Source: Biomphalaria glabrata
Taxonomy: Eukaryota > Mollusca > Gastropoda > Planorbidae
Direction: 5' to 3'
Assembly: GCF_947242115.1 (NCBI RefSeq)
Contig: NC_074721.1
Location: 19,776,001-19,840,000 of the forward strand
DNA: 64,000 nucleotides
Part shown: piece after piece, positions 1-10,465 of the stretch
Layout: the number at the start of each line of letters is the position of its first letter
Position numbering within the stretch: position 1 is the stretch's first letter
Notes under the pieces: model-generated
The model's database searches: none
Told to the model about the DNA's origin: nothing
The model's input: the letters and a program-made list of their open reading frames with translations, nothing else
Made by a program: the position numbers and the translations under genes

Positions 1-140
1 ATAGTACATGAAACAGTCAACTAAAGGGGAAAAAAAGGATTTTTTAAATTATTATTGTTTTACGGAAATGTTTTTTTTTTTCCTTAATAAGAGATCGACC
101 CTTTACAAAACAATTAGATCATTTAGATAATCAGTATATG

Positions 141-602
141 ACACCAGTTAGGCCAGGCTTACATCTAACTTCACCTTCACTTTCACCTATCCCTTGGCAT
201 GCTGGACCGTTGGGGCACCACACAAGATCTGTCAATCTCTTTCTCAATTCTTCCCTGTCATTTGCCTTTGATAGAATATGATAGAATTTCATTCTGATAT
301 TCGTTCTGCATTTTTACCTCCTGGGTGGACCACTTCGGGACCGATNNNNNNNNNNNNNNNNNNNNNNNNNNNNNNNNNNNNNNNNNNNNNNNNNNNNNNN
401 NNNNNNNNNNNNNNNNNNNNNNNNNNNNNNNNNNNNNNNNNNNNNNNNNNNNNNNNNNNNNNNNNNNNNNNNNNNNNNNNNNNNNNNNNNNNNNNNNNNN
501 NNNNNNNNNNNNNNNNNNNNNNNNNNNNNNNNNNNNNNNNNNNNNTCGGGGACCGATTTTGAGTTTGTGGTTTCTTTGTAACCTTGTTGTTGTTGTTTTC
601 AA
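141..602 (-). repeat. Dispersed repeat family R1, 5' part, inverted copy
   Basis: Read on the minus strand this matches the segments starting near 51328 and 58219: a GTTACAAAGA start, a TTTGTG/CACAAA palindrome, an ATCGGCCCC motif, then a stretch about a GTGGTCCACCCAGG block and a TGCCCCAACG block. The copy is interrupted by the run of N. The family is unnamed here; its opposite end (GGGGGCCGCTAAAA) is seen in other copies. Confidence 0.65.
346..545. other. Assembly gap of 200 N, probably artificial
   Basis: Exactly 200 N. The left flank ends TCGGGACCGAT and the right flank begins TCGGGGACCGAT, so the flanks overlap by 11-12 bases. The other R1 copies (51360-51380) run continuously through this point, so little or no sequence may really be missing. 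Confidence 0.75.
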
Positions 603-1478
603 TAGAAAGACCTGTCAATATATATTTACTATTTTGTATTAAGGAAAATCCTAAACTCACCTGTTCAGGAAGAGACGGCAAATATATTTTTAAATCCACA
701 ATCTAGTCCAGCTACCTGGTGTCTAGATAACTACCAATAACAAATCGTATCCACATCCACCGTTTGTAGCGTAAATCCGTTTGATCGTGATTTAATTTTC
801 CCTTAAAATTGACTTTTTGAGAAACCAACTTTATGGCAGCCAACAACAAACAGATTTCCCAGCATAAATGTTTGCAGTCCTGATGTAACGTATATAAATA
901 TCACGGTACTTGCTAAGTCATGTTGTTACCTATAAACCTGACTTCAAGCCACACGGTAGTAAAAAGAAGGAAAAAAAAATCTACGCTAACCCCGAGACCT
1001 GCGTTCCTAAAATAACGGCATAGAGTGCTCTGTGGAGTAGATCATATCGCACGTTCAAACACACATCCAGCAAAGTCTGTGACGAGCTGTTTCTGTCTTC
1101 ACATTTCTGGTTCCTAGGTGATGGTGTCACACACACACAATGAAAAAAAATGGGTCACACAAAATTTTAATACTGGTATTTTTTTTAATGTTTTTGTTTC
1201 TAAGATGTCAAAATAAATTGAGCACACTGTGTACACCTATGTGTAATTGTATCTTTTTTTTTCATGTGCATTTAATTTTATATTTATATGCAATTCTATG
1301 TTTTGTAATTACATATGTAATTATATATTTTCCAAATGCATATGTAATTATATATTTTTCAATTGCACATGTAGTTCTATATTTGGTCAATTGCTTCTGT
1401 AACTATATTTTGCAATTATATATTCAATTTTATTTTTTGCGATTTCATGTGTAATTCTGTATTTTGCATCTACATATA
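603..1478. other. AT-rich stretch without a recognised gene
   Basis: No exon-like reading frame with splice sites is seen. A TATA-like string TATATAAATA lies at 891-900, with ordinary mixed sequence after it, but nothing convincing is transcribed from it. 1250-1470 is a degenerate run of TTTTCAATTGCATATGTAAT-like units that leads into the following minisatellite. Confidence 0.5.
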
Positions 1479-2076
1479 TTCTATGTTTTACACTCTATGT
1501 TTTGGCCAATTCGTGCGATATTCTATGTTTTACACTCTATGTTTTGGCCAATTCGTGCGATATTCTATGTTTTACACTCTATGTTTTGGCCAATTCGTGC
1601 GATATTCTATGTTTTACACTCTATGTTTTGGCCAATTCGTGCGATATTCTATGTTTTACACTCTATGTTTTGGCCAATTCGTGCGATATTCTATGTTTTA
1701 CACTCTATGTTTTGGCCAATCCGTGCGATATTCTATGTTTTACACTCTATGTTTTGGCCAATTCGTGCGATATTCTATGTTTTACACTCTATGTTTTGGC
1801 CAATTCGTGCGATATTCTATGTTTTACACTCTATGTTTTGGCCAATCCGTGCGATATTCTATGTTTTACACTCTATGTTTTGGCCAATCCGTGCGATATT
1901 CTATGTTTTACACTGTATGTTTTGGCCAATTCGTGCGATATTCTATGTTTTACACTCTATGTTTTGGCCAATCCGTGCGATATTCTATGTTTTACACTCT
2001 ATGTTTTGGCCAATCCGTGCGATATTCTATGTTTTACACTCTATGTTTTGGCCAATCCGTGCGATATTCTATGTTT
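1479..2076. repeat. 42-bp minisatellite, about 14 copies
   Basis: Unit begins TTCTATGTTTTACACTCTAT and ends GCCAATTCGTGCGATA. Copies are nearly identical, with a C/T change (AATTCG or AATCCG) as the main variant. Because 42 is divisible by three and the unit has no stop on this strand, all three forward frames stay open. The repetitive 'proteins' this implies are not supported as genes. Confidence 0.95.
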
Positions 2077-2707
2077 TGTATGCATTTTGTTATTGGCTCT
2101 TCTTCAGTTGAAAACTTATGTTTTATTCTCCAATAAGACACCAAGCTCGTTACAGTCCTCTCACCTCCCCCCCCCCCCCCCCGCCCAAACCAGTATCAAA
2201 CAAAATATTCTCAAGGGGCGGCAATTCTGTTAAGATCGCCAAAAGATAAACTAAGCAATGTTTAGTTGAAGCAGAGAGCAAGAGTTATCTCACCCCTGGA
2301 GCTGAGTTCAAACAAAGAATCATTTCTCCAGGTTATCTGTGTGTGTGTGTGTGTTATGTGTTTCTGCGTGCAGAGAGAGTGCGCCATAAATTCACCTAGA
2401 ACTTGTTTAGTCCCTCCTGGATTGGCTCATCTTACACACATAAATCTGTCATACTCTCTAATCCGGTACTTCCAACTCACATTTATTTAATGGACTCGGT
2501 CACATGTACTAGTACTGTATGAACTAAAGGCTTACAATTATATGAAAGTTCATGACTTTGCATTGGTTGGCAGAGTTATGGCGCTTTAATGTCCTCAAAA
2601 GGGAAATAAAGATACCTCTGAGAAATTAAAAAAATGGAACTCCCTGACCACGTGACACATCAACATGCACACATGCGCGTAGGTAGAAGACACGACAGAG
2701 TTGTAGG
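2077..2707. other. No gene seen; poly-C and GT runs
   Basis: Contains a C-run at about 2166-2182 and a short GT microsatellite at about 2339-2354. No splice-flanked coding segment is recognised. Confidence 0.5.
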
Positions 2708-3740
2708 CAGTAGCGGCCTTAGGGGGTGGCAAGTGGGGCAACCACTCCAGGCCCCGCGCCTGAGGGGGGCCCCACGATTGTCAGCTTCGATAACTAGATC
2801 CGTTCTCATAAACTAAGATATTTGATACGATATGATACCAATTACTATGTAGCTCTTAACATGACATTTTTGGTTTCGAAATATCGTTCAGTTTCGGTAA
2901 AGACAGCATCTTAGGACTAGCCGATTCTTAAAGGTTATAAAAAAAAACGTGGGAGTTTTTTAGTCATTAATTTTATTTTATAACCTTCCACAAAAGTCGG
3001 ATCTACGAAAGTCGATGAAATGAACTACTGTAGCTCCTAGCTCACTCTTTGTTCTTATACCAAAAACAGACGAATATTGTGTTTTCCGTGTCAAATTGGC
3101 AAGATAGCTACTGGAGGCCAATTAGCAAATAAAGGTTAGTGTGACTGGAAGCATCTTGGTAATAAACTTCGGCAGCACGATGCTTTGTGAATCACGTCCA
3201 GTGTGTGTCAGCGTGGTTGGATTGAGCTCTGTCCAGCGGTAGCACAATGGATAACAGAATGCTAGAACAAATTACAAAAGAAAAACTGCATTGGCTCGCA
3301 GTCTGAACAACAAGCATTTCGTGGGAAAACAGTTGAACTTTATGCACCAAACAACGGTCAGTTTTAGGTTTCGTTGAGATGCTGGCCAAATTTAACTCAA
3401 CCATCTTTGACTAATTAAGAAATCCGTAACTCACGACCATATGTTCGTGCAAATTATTCAAAACGAGCTTATGGACCTGATGGCATCAGAAGTTAAAGCG
3501 AAAGTTATTAATAAAATCAATCAAGGAGCAGTTGTCCCTTCTATTGCGTTTTGTGGACGTATCAGATACAGACGTTACGGTGGAGAACACTTCATCAAAT
3601 GTGTAGATGTTGAAAACGCAACACGAAATGGTTTGTCAGAGTCTCTTCTCACCGTACTGGAGAACTGATATCGCCGACTGTCGTAGCCAGGGATATGACA
3701 ATGGTGCGAACATGAAGGGAAAGCACCAAGGCGTTGTAAT
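2708..3740 (+). mobile_element. Degenerate hAT transposon remnant (ZMYM/TTF type)
   Basis: Starts with a hAT-like terminus CAGTAGCGGCCTTAGG and a GC-rich edge. Broken frames downstream read FRGKTVELYAPNNGQF (about 3317-3365), ELMDLMASEVKAKVINKI (3468-3521) and QGYDNGANMKGKHQG (about 3695-3737), which I recognise as blocks of the DUF4371 region of hAT transposases related to ZMYM1-like proteins. The blocks fall in different frames with stops between them, so the copy is dead. No matching 3' terminus was found. It encodes the same GYDNGANMKG block as the element at 26860-29372. Confidence 0.7.
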
Positions 3741-4303
3741 GTACTAGTTTAGAGAGTAGGTTAGTTTTGTTAGTTAAATATATTGTGTATAGTTTTAGCG
3801 ACGGTAAAAGTAATGACGTAGTAAGACAGACTAATGACGTAGTAGACTTAGGCGAACAAGAGATCCACATGGCGTTATGTTAGAAGTAGGCTGTGTTTTG
3901 AATAGTAATTGAATAGTAGTTAGATATAGCGACGTTTTAGAAAGACTGGACGGATTTCCCAGTGGTTAATAAAGTCTCATTTTATAGAACTGAATGTTGT
4001 TATCAAGTATATCTATTTTGTAATGTTCTGTGGCTAATATTAAAATAATAATTGATACATAGTCGAAGTCAGATTAGATTAACAGCGTTAAAGGCGCACA
4101 TTATTCACATTAACAGTCAATCATTTTACACTCCGTGCGACTGCCAGAATCTGGAATTTGTTTTAGAAGACATAGTGACGTCTTTTGATATCATACAGAT
4201 TTTTTTTTTTAAATATAAAGGTTTTGCTGCGTCATCTGAAAAGTGAAAACATTTTGGAAGACACCGTACCTTTCATAACAACAAAATCACTGTCAGAAAC
4301 ACA
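3741..4303. other. No feature seen
   Basis: AT-rich sequence after the hAT remnant; possibly more of the same element, but no motif or terminal repeat is visible. Confidence 0.4.
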
Positions 4304-4580
4304 ATGTATCGTATCAACATGACATATCAATCTATTGTCTCAACATATCATACCAATGTGTCGTATCAACAATATCATAACGTATTCTATCAACATATCA
4401 CACCAACGTATTATATCAACATAGCATACAACATATCGAATCAACATATCGTGCCAACGTACCGTGGCAATATATCGTACCAATGTATCGTATCAACATA
4501 TCTACCAACACATCGTATCAAGATATCATACAAACCGTAAAAGTATCATACACAGGTATCGTACCAATGTATCGTTTCAG
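4304..4580. repeat. Degenerate short tandem repeat
   Basis: Loose repetition of a unit of about 15 bp resembling ATATCGTATCAACAT or ATCATACCAACGT. The open frame across it (Tyr/Ile/Ser/Asn/Thr-rich) is an artefact of the repeat. Confidence 0.75.
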
Positions 4581-4787
4581 CAGTGGTTCGTATCAAAGTT
4601 TGCCCTGTCCTAACAACTATCCTACTATATAGTAGTAATATGTATGAGTATGTATCCCAACTATGACCACTGCTATTTAGAAAATAAAACTCAACTAGGC
4701 TGTTTATAGTGAATGTTATATGTGTAATATGTTATAAAATATATTATTGCTCATAAATGATTTAGTTTAATTTTTTCTTTCTTAGAG

Positions 4788-5072
4788 GATTTTCCAACAC
4801 TATCAGATCACCTTGTCCTGCTTATATCATCATTGATTTTCCAACGCTATCAGATCACCTTGTCCAACTTATATCATCATTGATTTTCCAACGCTATCAG
4901 ATCACCTTGTCCAGCTTATATCAACATTGATTTTCCAACGCTATCAGATCACCTTGTCCAGCTTGTATCAACATTGATTTTCCAACGCTATCAGATCACC
5001 TTGTCCAGCTTGTATCAACATTGATTTTCCAACGCTATCAGATCACCTTGTCCAGCTTGTATCAACACTGAT
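4788..5072. repeat. 47-bp minisatellite, six copies
   Basis: Unit starts GATTTTCCAACGCTATCAGA and continues TCACCTTGTCCAGCTT. The first copy differs most; the last three are nearly identical. Confidence 0.95.
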
Positions 5073-5475
5073 TTTACAAGTAATTAAAACAAAGACTTTT
5101 ACAAGTATTTGCTAGAAAGAAAACTATACATGGTATATTTTTTCTTGGTCTGTTGTTTTTCAAATGAGGCTTTCATCTCCCTTTCTGTTTCTGACACCGA
5201 TTGGATGTTTTGCGAACAACGTCCCCTGAAAAGGGGAGATAAATCAAGAAATTGCGTTACTCAGATAATGTCAGAGTTCAGTCCGTGCTATAGTATACCG
5301 GTGCTGAAGATTTGATAAGCCAATGATTTCAGAACTGTTCCAAAGTACATTCTATAAATCGCATAGACTCCACATGTTGTTTGGTTTTGTTTTATGATTG
5401 CTGCATACATTGAAGTTGAAATGTTTAATCTAAAAGTAAAGGTCAGTTGTTTTTTAAATAATGACCACGTGATTT
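5073..5475. other. No gene seen
   Basis: Unique-looking AT-rich spacer between two minisatellites. The open frame 5109-5315 has no family signature and no convincing splice sites. Confidence 0.4.
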
Positions 5476-5840
5476 GTTGGCAGAAAGGGCTTGTACGGAC
5501 TTACCCTGAATGTTTGTTGGCAGAAAGGGCTTGTACGGACTTACCCTGAATGTTTGTTGGCAGAAAGGGCTTGTATTGACTTACCCTGAATGTTTGTTGG
5601 CAGAAAGGGCTTGTATTGACTTACCCTGAATGTTTGTTGGCAGAAAGGGCTTGTATTGACTTACCCTGAATGTTTGTTGACAGAAAGGGCTTGTATTGAC
5701 TTACCCTGAATGTTTGTTGGAAGAAAGGGCTTGTATTGACTTACCCTGAATGTTTGTTGGCAGAAAGGGCTTGTATTGACTTACCCTGAATGTTTGTTGG
5801 CAGAAAGGGCTTGTATTGACTTACCCTGAATGTTTGTTGG
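5476..5840. repeat. 40-bp minisatellite, about nine copies
   Basis: Unit GTTGGCAGAAAGGGCTTGTA followed by TTGACTTACCCTGAATGTTT. The first two copies carry CGG where the later ones carry TTG, so variants are arranged in blocks. Confidence 0.95.
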
Positions 5841-6091
5841 ATATGTTCTGAACATTCCTTCAGCAATGTAGATTGTTACGCCCTAGCCTGCTAAAAGGCA
5901 GGGTTTGAACGAGGGAACTATAGTCCGGAGTGATAACCACATTCTAGGCTGCCCGTTTGGTGTTCCAGTGACTGTGTTGCCAAATTTGGAATCAAAGCAC
6001 TGTATGTCTTGCGGCTCTTGCCCATGTAATAAATCTGCATAGCGGTATAGGACAAAATGTGAACAGTATAATGAATATATTCTTCAGCGAA

Positions 6092-6168
6092 GCAGGACGT
6101 TTTGGGGCCGCCAAAACGTCTCGCGCCAAAACGTCCCGGCGCCAAAACGGCGGCGCCAAAACGTCACG
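6092..6168. repeat. Clustered GGCGCCAAAACGTC units
   Basis: Four or five spaced copies of (G)CCAAAACGTC, with one GGACGTTTTGG in inverse orientation at the left edge. It is strikingly CpG-rich against an AT-rich background and looks like the end of a small inverted-repeat element, but no complete element was delimited. Confidence 0.6.
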
Positions 6169-6435
6169 TACCGATTCTTCAGTTTGCACACTAGATCAAC
6201 TAAATGGGCGATCCCAAGTTGGACTGTCACATTCCAGTAATGAACGAACACAAGGTGTAAAAGTTTGTCTCAACTGATGGCAAGACCCAATCCAAAACGT
6301 ATGAACGGAGATTGGGGGGGGGGGAGGGGGCCTTTGTTTTCAGTATTCTAATCTTATCCTGTTCACTTTCTCTTTCTCTCCCTTAAAGTCAATTGACAAA
6401 CACCAAAAAATCCAACAATTATGTCACATTGAAAA

Positions 6436-6617
6436 CAGTGACGTAGCTAGGGTGGGGGGGGGGGGGAGAATTTGAAAATCCCTCGGGCCCTCACTTGAAG
6501 GGGGCCTCCAAATGAGTGTTTTTTACATTAATAATTAAATATTATGCGAAATGCAATGGGGTCAACCTCCCCCCCCCCCGACCTTCAAACGATTCAAAAT
6601 TCCTAGCTACGCCCCTG
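6436..6617. mobile_element. 182-bp MITE with CAGGGGCGTAGCTAGG-type ends
   Basis: Left end CAGTGACGTAGCTAGG; right end, read inverted, CAGGGGCGTAGCTAGG. Flanking 8-mers ATTGAAAA and ATTGCAAA match at 7 of 8 positions, as expected of an old 8-bp target duplication. The inside is G/C homopolymers and filler with no gene. The ends resemble those of the 2-kb elements at 44112 and 59280. Confidence 0.75.
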
Positions 6618-6857
6618 ATTGCAAACTATTATTTCCCTTATTATGACTAGACATCTATAGGAGACTTTTAAATTTTATTTAATGTTGTATGAGTGTAAAA
6701 ACAAGAATATACCATAAAAATACTTTTTGTTGTAAAGACAATACCTCCTTTACACAACTTATAGATCGGATACACACAATGTATAAGAATGTAAGATTAA
6801 AAAAAAAATGGAACCTAACATCTAGTATTAGTAGACGATGCGCAAAATGTTCATGAA

Positions 6858-8433
6858 CAGAGCCGGCCTTAAGTAACTGGAGGCCCTCGGTGAAGTGAAT
6901 TTGGTGGCCCCAAAGGAGATCTAACATCGACGCAATCCGAAAATATACAATGAAACTGAAAACAAAAATACACAATTTATTAGAAACCAACCTGTACGAT
7001 CTAAAGCTTAGAGCTAGATCTAGTAGACATTGGCCATAGAGCTCTACTAGGCTAGACATTTGAAACAGAATTAAAACCACACCGGTAGACATGAAAACAT
7101 AAAGATCCGCTAGTTAGGCATTTGAAACAGAATTAAAACTACACCGGTAGACATGAAGCTCCTCTAGTTTGACATTTGAAACAGATTTAAAACTACACCG
7201 GTAGACATGAATCTCCTCTAGTTTGACATTTGAAACAGAATTAAAACTACACCGGTAGACATGAAGCTCCTCTAGTTTGACATTTGAAACAGAATTAAAA
7301 CTACACCGGTAGACATGAATCTCCTATAGTCTGACATTTGAAACAGAATTAAAACTACACCGGTAGACATGAAGCTCCTCTAGTTTGACATTTGAAACAG
7401 AATTAAAACTACACCGGTAGACATGAAGCTCCTCTAGTTTGACATTTGAAACAGAATTAAAACTACACCGGTAGACATGAATCTCCTCTAGTTTGACATT
7501 TGAAACAGAATTAAAACTACACCGGTAGACATGAAGATCCTCTAGTTTGACATTTGAAACAGAATTAAAACTACACCGGTAGACATGAATCTCCTCTAGT
7601 TTGACATTCGATACAGAATTAAAACTACACCGGTAGATATGAAGCTCCTCTAGTTTGACATTCGATACAGAATTAAAACTACACCGGTAGACATGAAGCT
7701 CCTCTAGTTTGACATTTGAAACAGAATTAAAACTACACCGGTAGACATGAAGCTCCTCTAGTTTGACATTTGAAACAGAATTAAAACTACACCGGTAGAC
7801 ATGAATCTCCTCTAGTTTGACATTTGAAACAGAATTAAAACTACACCGGTAGACATGAATCTCCTCTAGTTTGACATTTGAAACAGAATTAAAACTACAC
7901 CGGTAGACATGAAGCTCCTCTAGATTGACTTTTGAAACAGAATTAAAACTACACCGGTAGACATGAAGCTCCTCTAGATTGACTTTTGAAACAGAATTAA
8001 AACTACACCGGTAGACATGAATCTCCTCTAGTTTGACATTTGAAACAGAATTAAAACTACACCGGTAGACATGAATCTCCTCTAGTTTGACATTTGAAAC
8101 AGAATTAAAACTACACCGGTAGACATGAAGCTCCTCTAGATTGACTTTTGAAACAGAATTAAAACTACACCGGTAGACATGAAGCTCCTCTAGATTGACT
8201 TTTGAAACAGAATTAAAACTACACCTGTAGACATGAAGCTCCTCTAGATTGACTTTTGAAACAGAATTAAAACAACACCGGTAGACATGAAGACATAAAA
8301 CTCCTCTAGTTTGAGATTTGGACTTAGTTTCGCAATTTTTCTCACTAAATATTTTTTGAGTTATGTTCGAGGCCCCCTTCAAACGGAGGCCCTAGGCTGC
8401 TGCCTAGATTGCCTATGCCTAAGGCTGGCCCTG
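6858..8433. mobile_element. Non-autonomous hAT-like element carrying a minisatellite
   Basis: Left end CAGAGCCGGCCTTAAG; right end, read inverted, CAGGGCCAGCCTTAGG. The flanks (TCATGAA on the left, TCATAAA on the right) look like a decayed 8-bp target duplication. Almost the whole interior is the 54-bp tandem array. No transposase is visible, so it must have been moved in trans. Confidence 0.65.
7100..8300. repeat. 54-bp minisatellite, about 22 copies
   Basis: Unit contains ACATGAAGCTCCTCTAGTTT, then GACATTTGAAACAGAATTAA and AACTACACCGGTAG. Two subtypes (TTTGACATTT and ATTGACTTTT) occur in runs of neighbours, a sign of local duplication. The minus strand is open throughout (18-residue periodic translation) because 54 is divisible by three; this is not supported as a gene. 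Confidence 0.95.
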
Positions 8434-8937
8434 TCATAAATATTAATCTATTTAACTCGTGAACGAATGCGGAAATACCCGAAGACACATAATCCATTTA
8501 AGATTTTCTATTTCCCTAGACAAACTTAATTTTTTTGCTTTTCATACTTTCAAAAAGTATAGCGATTAAACTAGAGTTTTCCCAGCTTTCTAGGCAAGTT
8601 GCTAAAGCCGTTTTTGAGATCCGTGTCCACCAAGATTGTATGAGTTAAATAGTAATAAAAATATAATAAAAACAACAAAAGGATTATCTTTCAGATGACA
8701 AAAGTGGGCGTTGTCCAAGCAGAAGATTCACGATGTAGATATCAGGTTTTCAATAGCGCTTGTTTTTTTTTTGTTTTGAGTTCAGATCATCATCAGAATT
8801 AAGCTCCATGTGTGCCCGAATCGGAGAGGCTCTCTATGGAATGCCCAAGAAAAACAACAACAGTCATTTAGACCAGAGAGACGGACAGACAACACAAAAC
8901 CTATAGCAGTTGTTTCCCTATGGAGCCGCTAAAAGAA
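8434..8937. repeat. Mostly unassigned; fragment of R1 end at 8878-8936
   Basis: The last 60 bases (ACGGACAGAC, then CCGCTAAAAG) resemble the terminal segment of repeat family R1 seen at 38750-38815 and 58930-59013. The rest shows no gene. Confidence 0.45.
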
Positions 8938-9975
8938 TTGTTCGTTGTAGAACGTAATGACCCTGCCAGTCTGTTTGTTCGTTGTAGAACGTAATGACCC
9001 TGCCAGTCTGTTTGTTAGTTGTAGAACGTAATGACCCTGCCAGTCTGTTTGTTAGTTGTAGAACGTAATGACCCTGCCAGTCTGTTTGTTCGTTGTAGAA
9101 CGTAATGACCCTGCCAGTCTGTTTGTTCGTTGTAGAACGTAATGACCCTGCCAGTCTGTTTGTTCGTTGTAGAACGTAATGACCCTGCCAGTCTGTTTGT
9201 TAGCTGTAGAACGTAATGACCCTGCCAGTCTGTTTGTTAGCTGTAGAACGTAATGACCCTGCCAGTCTGTTTGTTCGTTGTAGAACGTAATGACCCTGCC
9301 AGTCTGTTTGTTCGTTGTAGAACGTAATGACCCTGCCAGTCTGTTTGTTCGTTGTAGAACGTAATGACCCTGCCAGTCTGTTTGTTCGTTGTAGAACGTA
9401 ATGACCCTGCCAGTCTGTTTGTTCGTTGTAGAACGTAATGACCCTGCCAGTCTGTTTGTTAGCTGTAGAACGTAATGACCCTGCCAGTCTGTTTGTTAGC
9501 TGTAGAACGTAATGACCCTGCCAGTCTGTTTGTTCGTTGTAGAACGTAATGACCCTGCCAGTCTGTTTGTTCGTTGTAGAACGTAATGACCCTGCCAGTC
9601 TGTTTGTTCGTTGTAGAACGTAATGACCCTGCCAGTCTGTTTGTTCGTTGTAGAACGTAATGACCCTGCCAGTCTGTTTGTTCGTTGTAGAACGTAATGA
9701 CCCTGCCAGTCTGTTTGTTCGTTGTAGAACGTAATGACCCTGCCAGTCTGTTTGTTCGTTGTATAACGTAATGACCCTGCCAGTCTGTTTGTTCGTTGTA
9801 GAACGTAATGACCCTGCCAGTCTGTTTGTTAGCTGTAGAACGTAATGACCCTGCCAGTCTGTTTGTTAGCTGTAGAACGTAATGACCCTGCCAGTCTGTT
9901 TGTTCGTTGTAGAACGTAATGACCCTGCCAGTCTGTTTGTTCGTTGTAGAACGTAATGACCCTGTCAGTCTGTTT
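8938..9975. repeat. 37-bp minisatellite, about 28 copies
   Basis: Unit TTCGTTGTAGAACGTAATGA then CCCTGCCAGTCTGTTTG. Copies differ almost only in the first heptamer (TTCGTTG, TTAGTTG, TTAGCTG). The TTAGCTG pair recurs three times at regular spacing, which suggests a higher-order duplication of 8-10 units. Confidence 0.95.
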
Positions 9976-10465
9976 ACAACACTTGTTATTGCCTTGGTGC
10001 CTGGTGAAAGTGACGGCCGCCTCTGTCAGGTGATGTCGTTAAACTAACAAAGTGACAACGTTGCTGGCAGTGTACGTGTCAGGAGCTGACAGTAATGTGT
10101 TGAGGGAGGGGCAAGGGGGTGTCTGGGGGGATACAGGACCAGACAGTTATTACAGTCAATATAGTTTACCGTCTCTCGTGAACTGTAGGCTCTCTTATAT
10201 AACTTCTTCTCAGCCGTGTGATAAAAACAATAGAAGATTGAAATATTAGGTTCAATATTTGTTCTTATTATACGGTATTAAAAACAGACTAAATTCACGG
10301 TCTGTAGGCCTACCTCTCTCTCTTGTATGGATTGTTTGGAAATTGTTATTTAGCTAATAGAAACCATTCTTCAATTTTATTATATTAAACACTATTTTTT
10401 TATGTGATTTGGGGGGGGGGGGTCCGCAAGGTTGTTAACGCCGGAAGTGGTATTGGTTCTTATTC
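9976..10465. other. No gene seen
   Basis: Moderate-GC spacer with a G-run at about 10411-10422. The short open frame at 10052-10249 has no recognisable domain. Confidence 0.45.

Noticed and set aside
891-900. TATA box of a gene starting near 920
   Set aside because: No initiator, plausible first exon or downstream coding sequence could be tied to it; AT-rich DNA yields such words by chance.
1447-2233. Three overlapping plus-strand frames with 14-residue repeats
   Set aside because: Produced by the 42-bp minisatellite, open in all three frames; no gene evidence.
7324-8382. A 352-codon minus-strand frame with an 18-residue repeat
   Set aside because: Produced by a 54-bp minisatellite inside a hAT-like element; no signal peptide, domain or splice context.
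8938-9975. CRISPR-like regular repeats
   Set aside because: Units are directly adjacent with no unique spacers, in a eukaryotic context. The same holds for all other arrays here.
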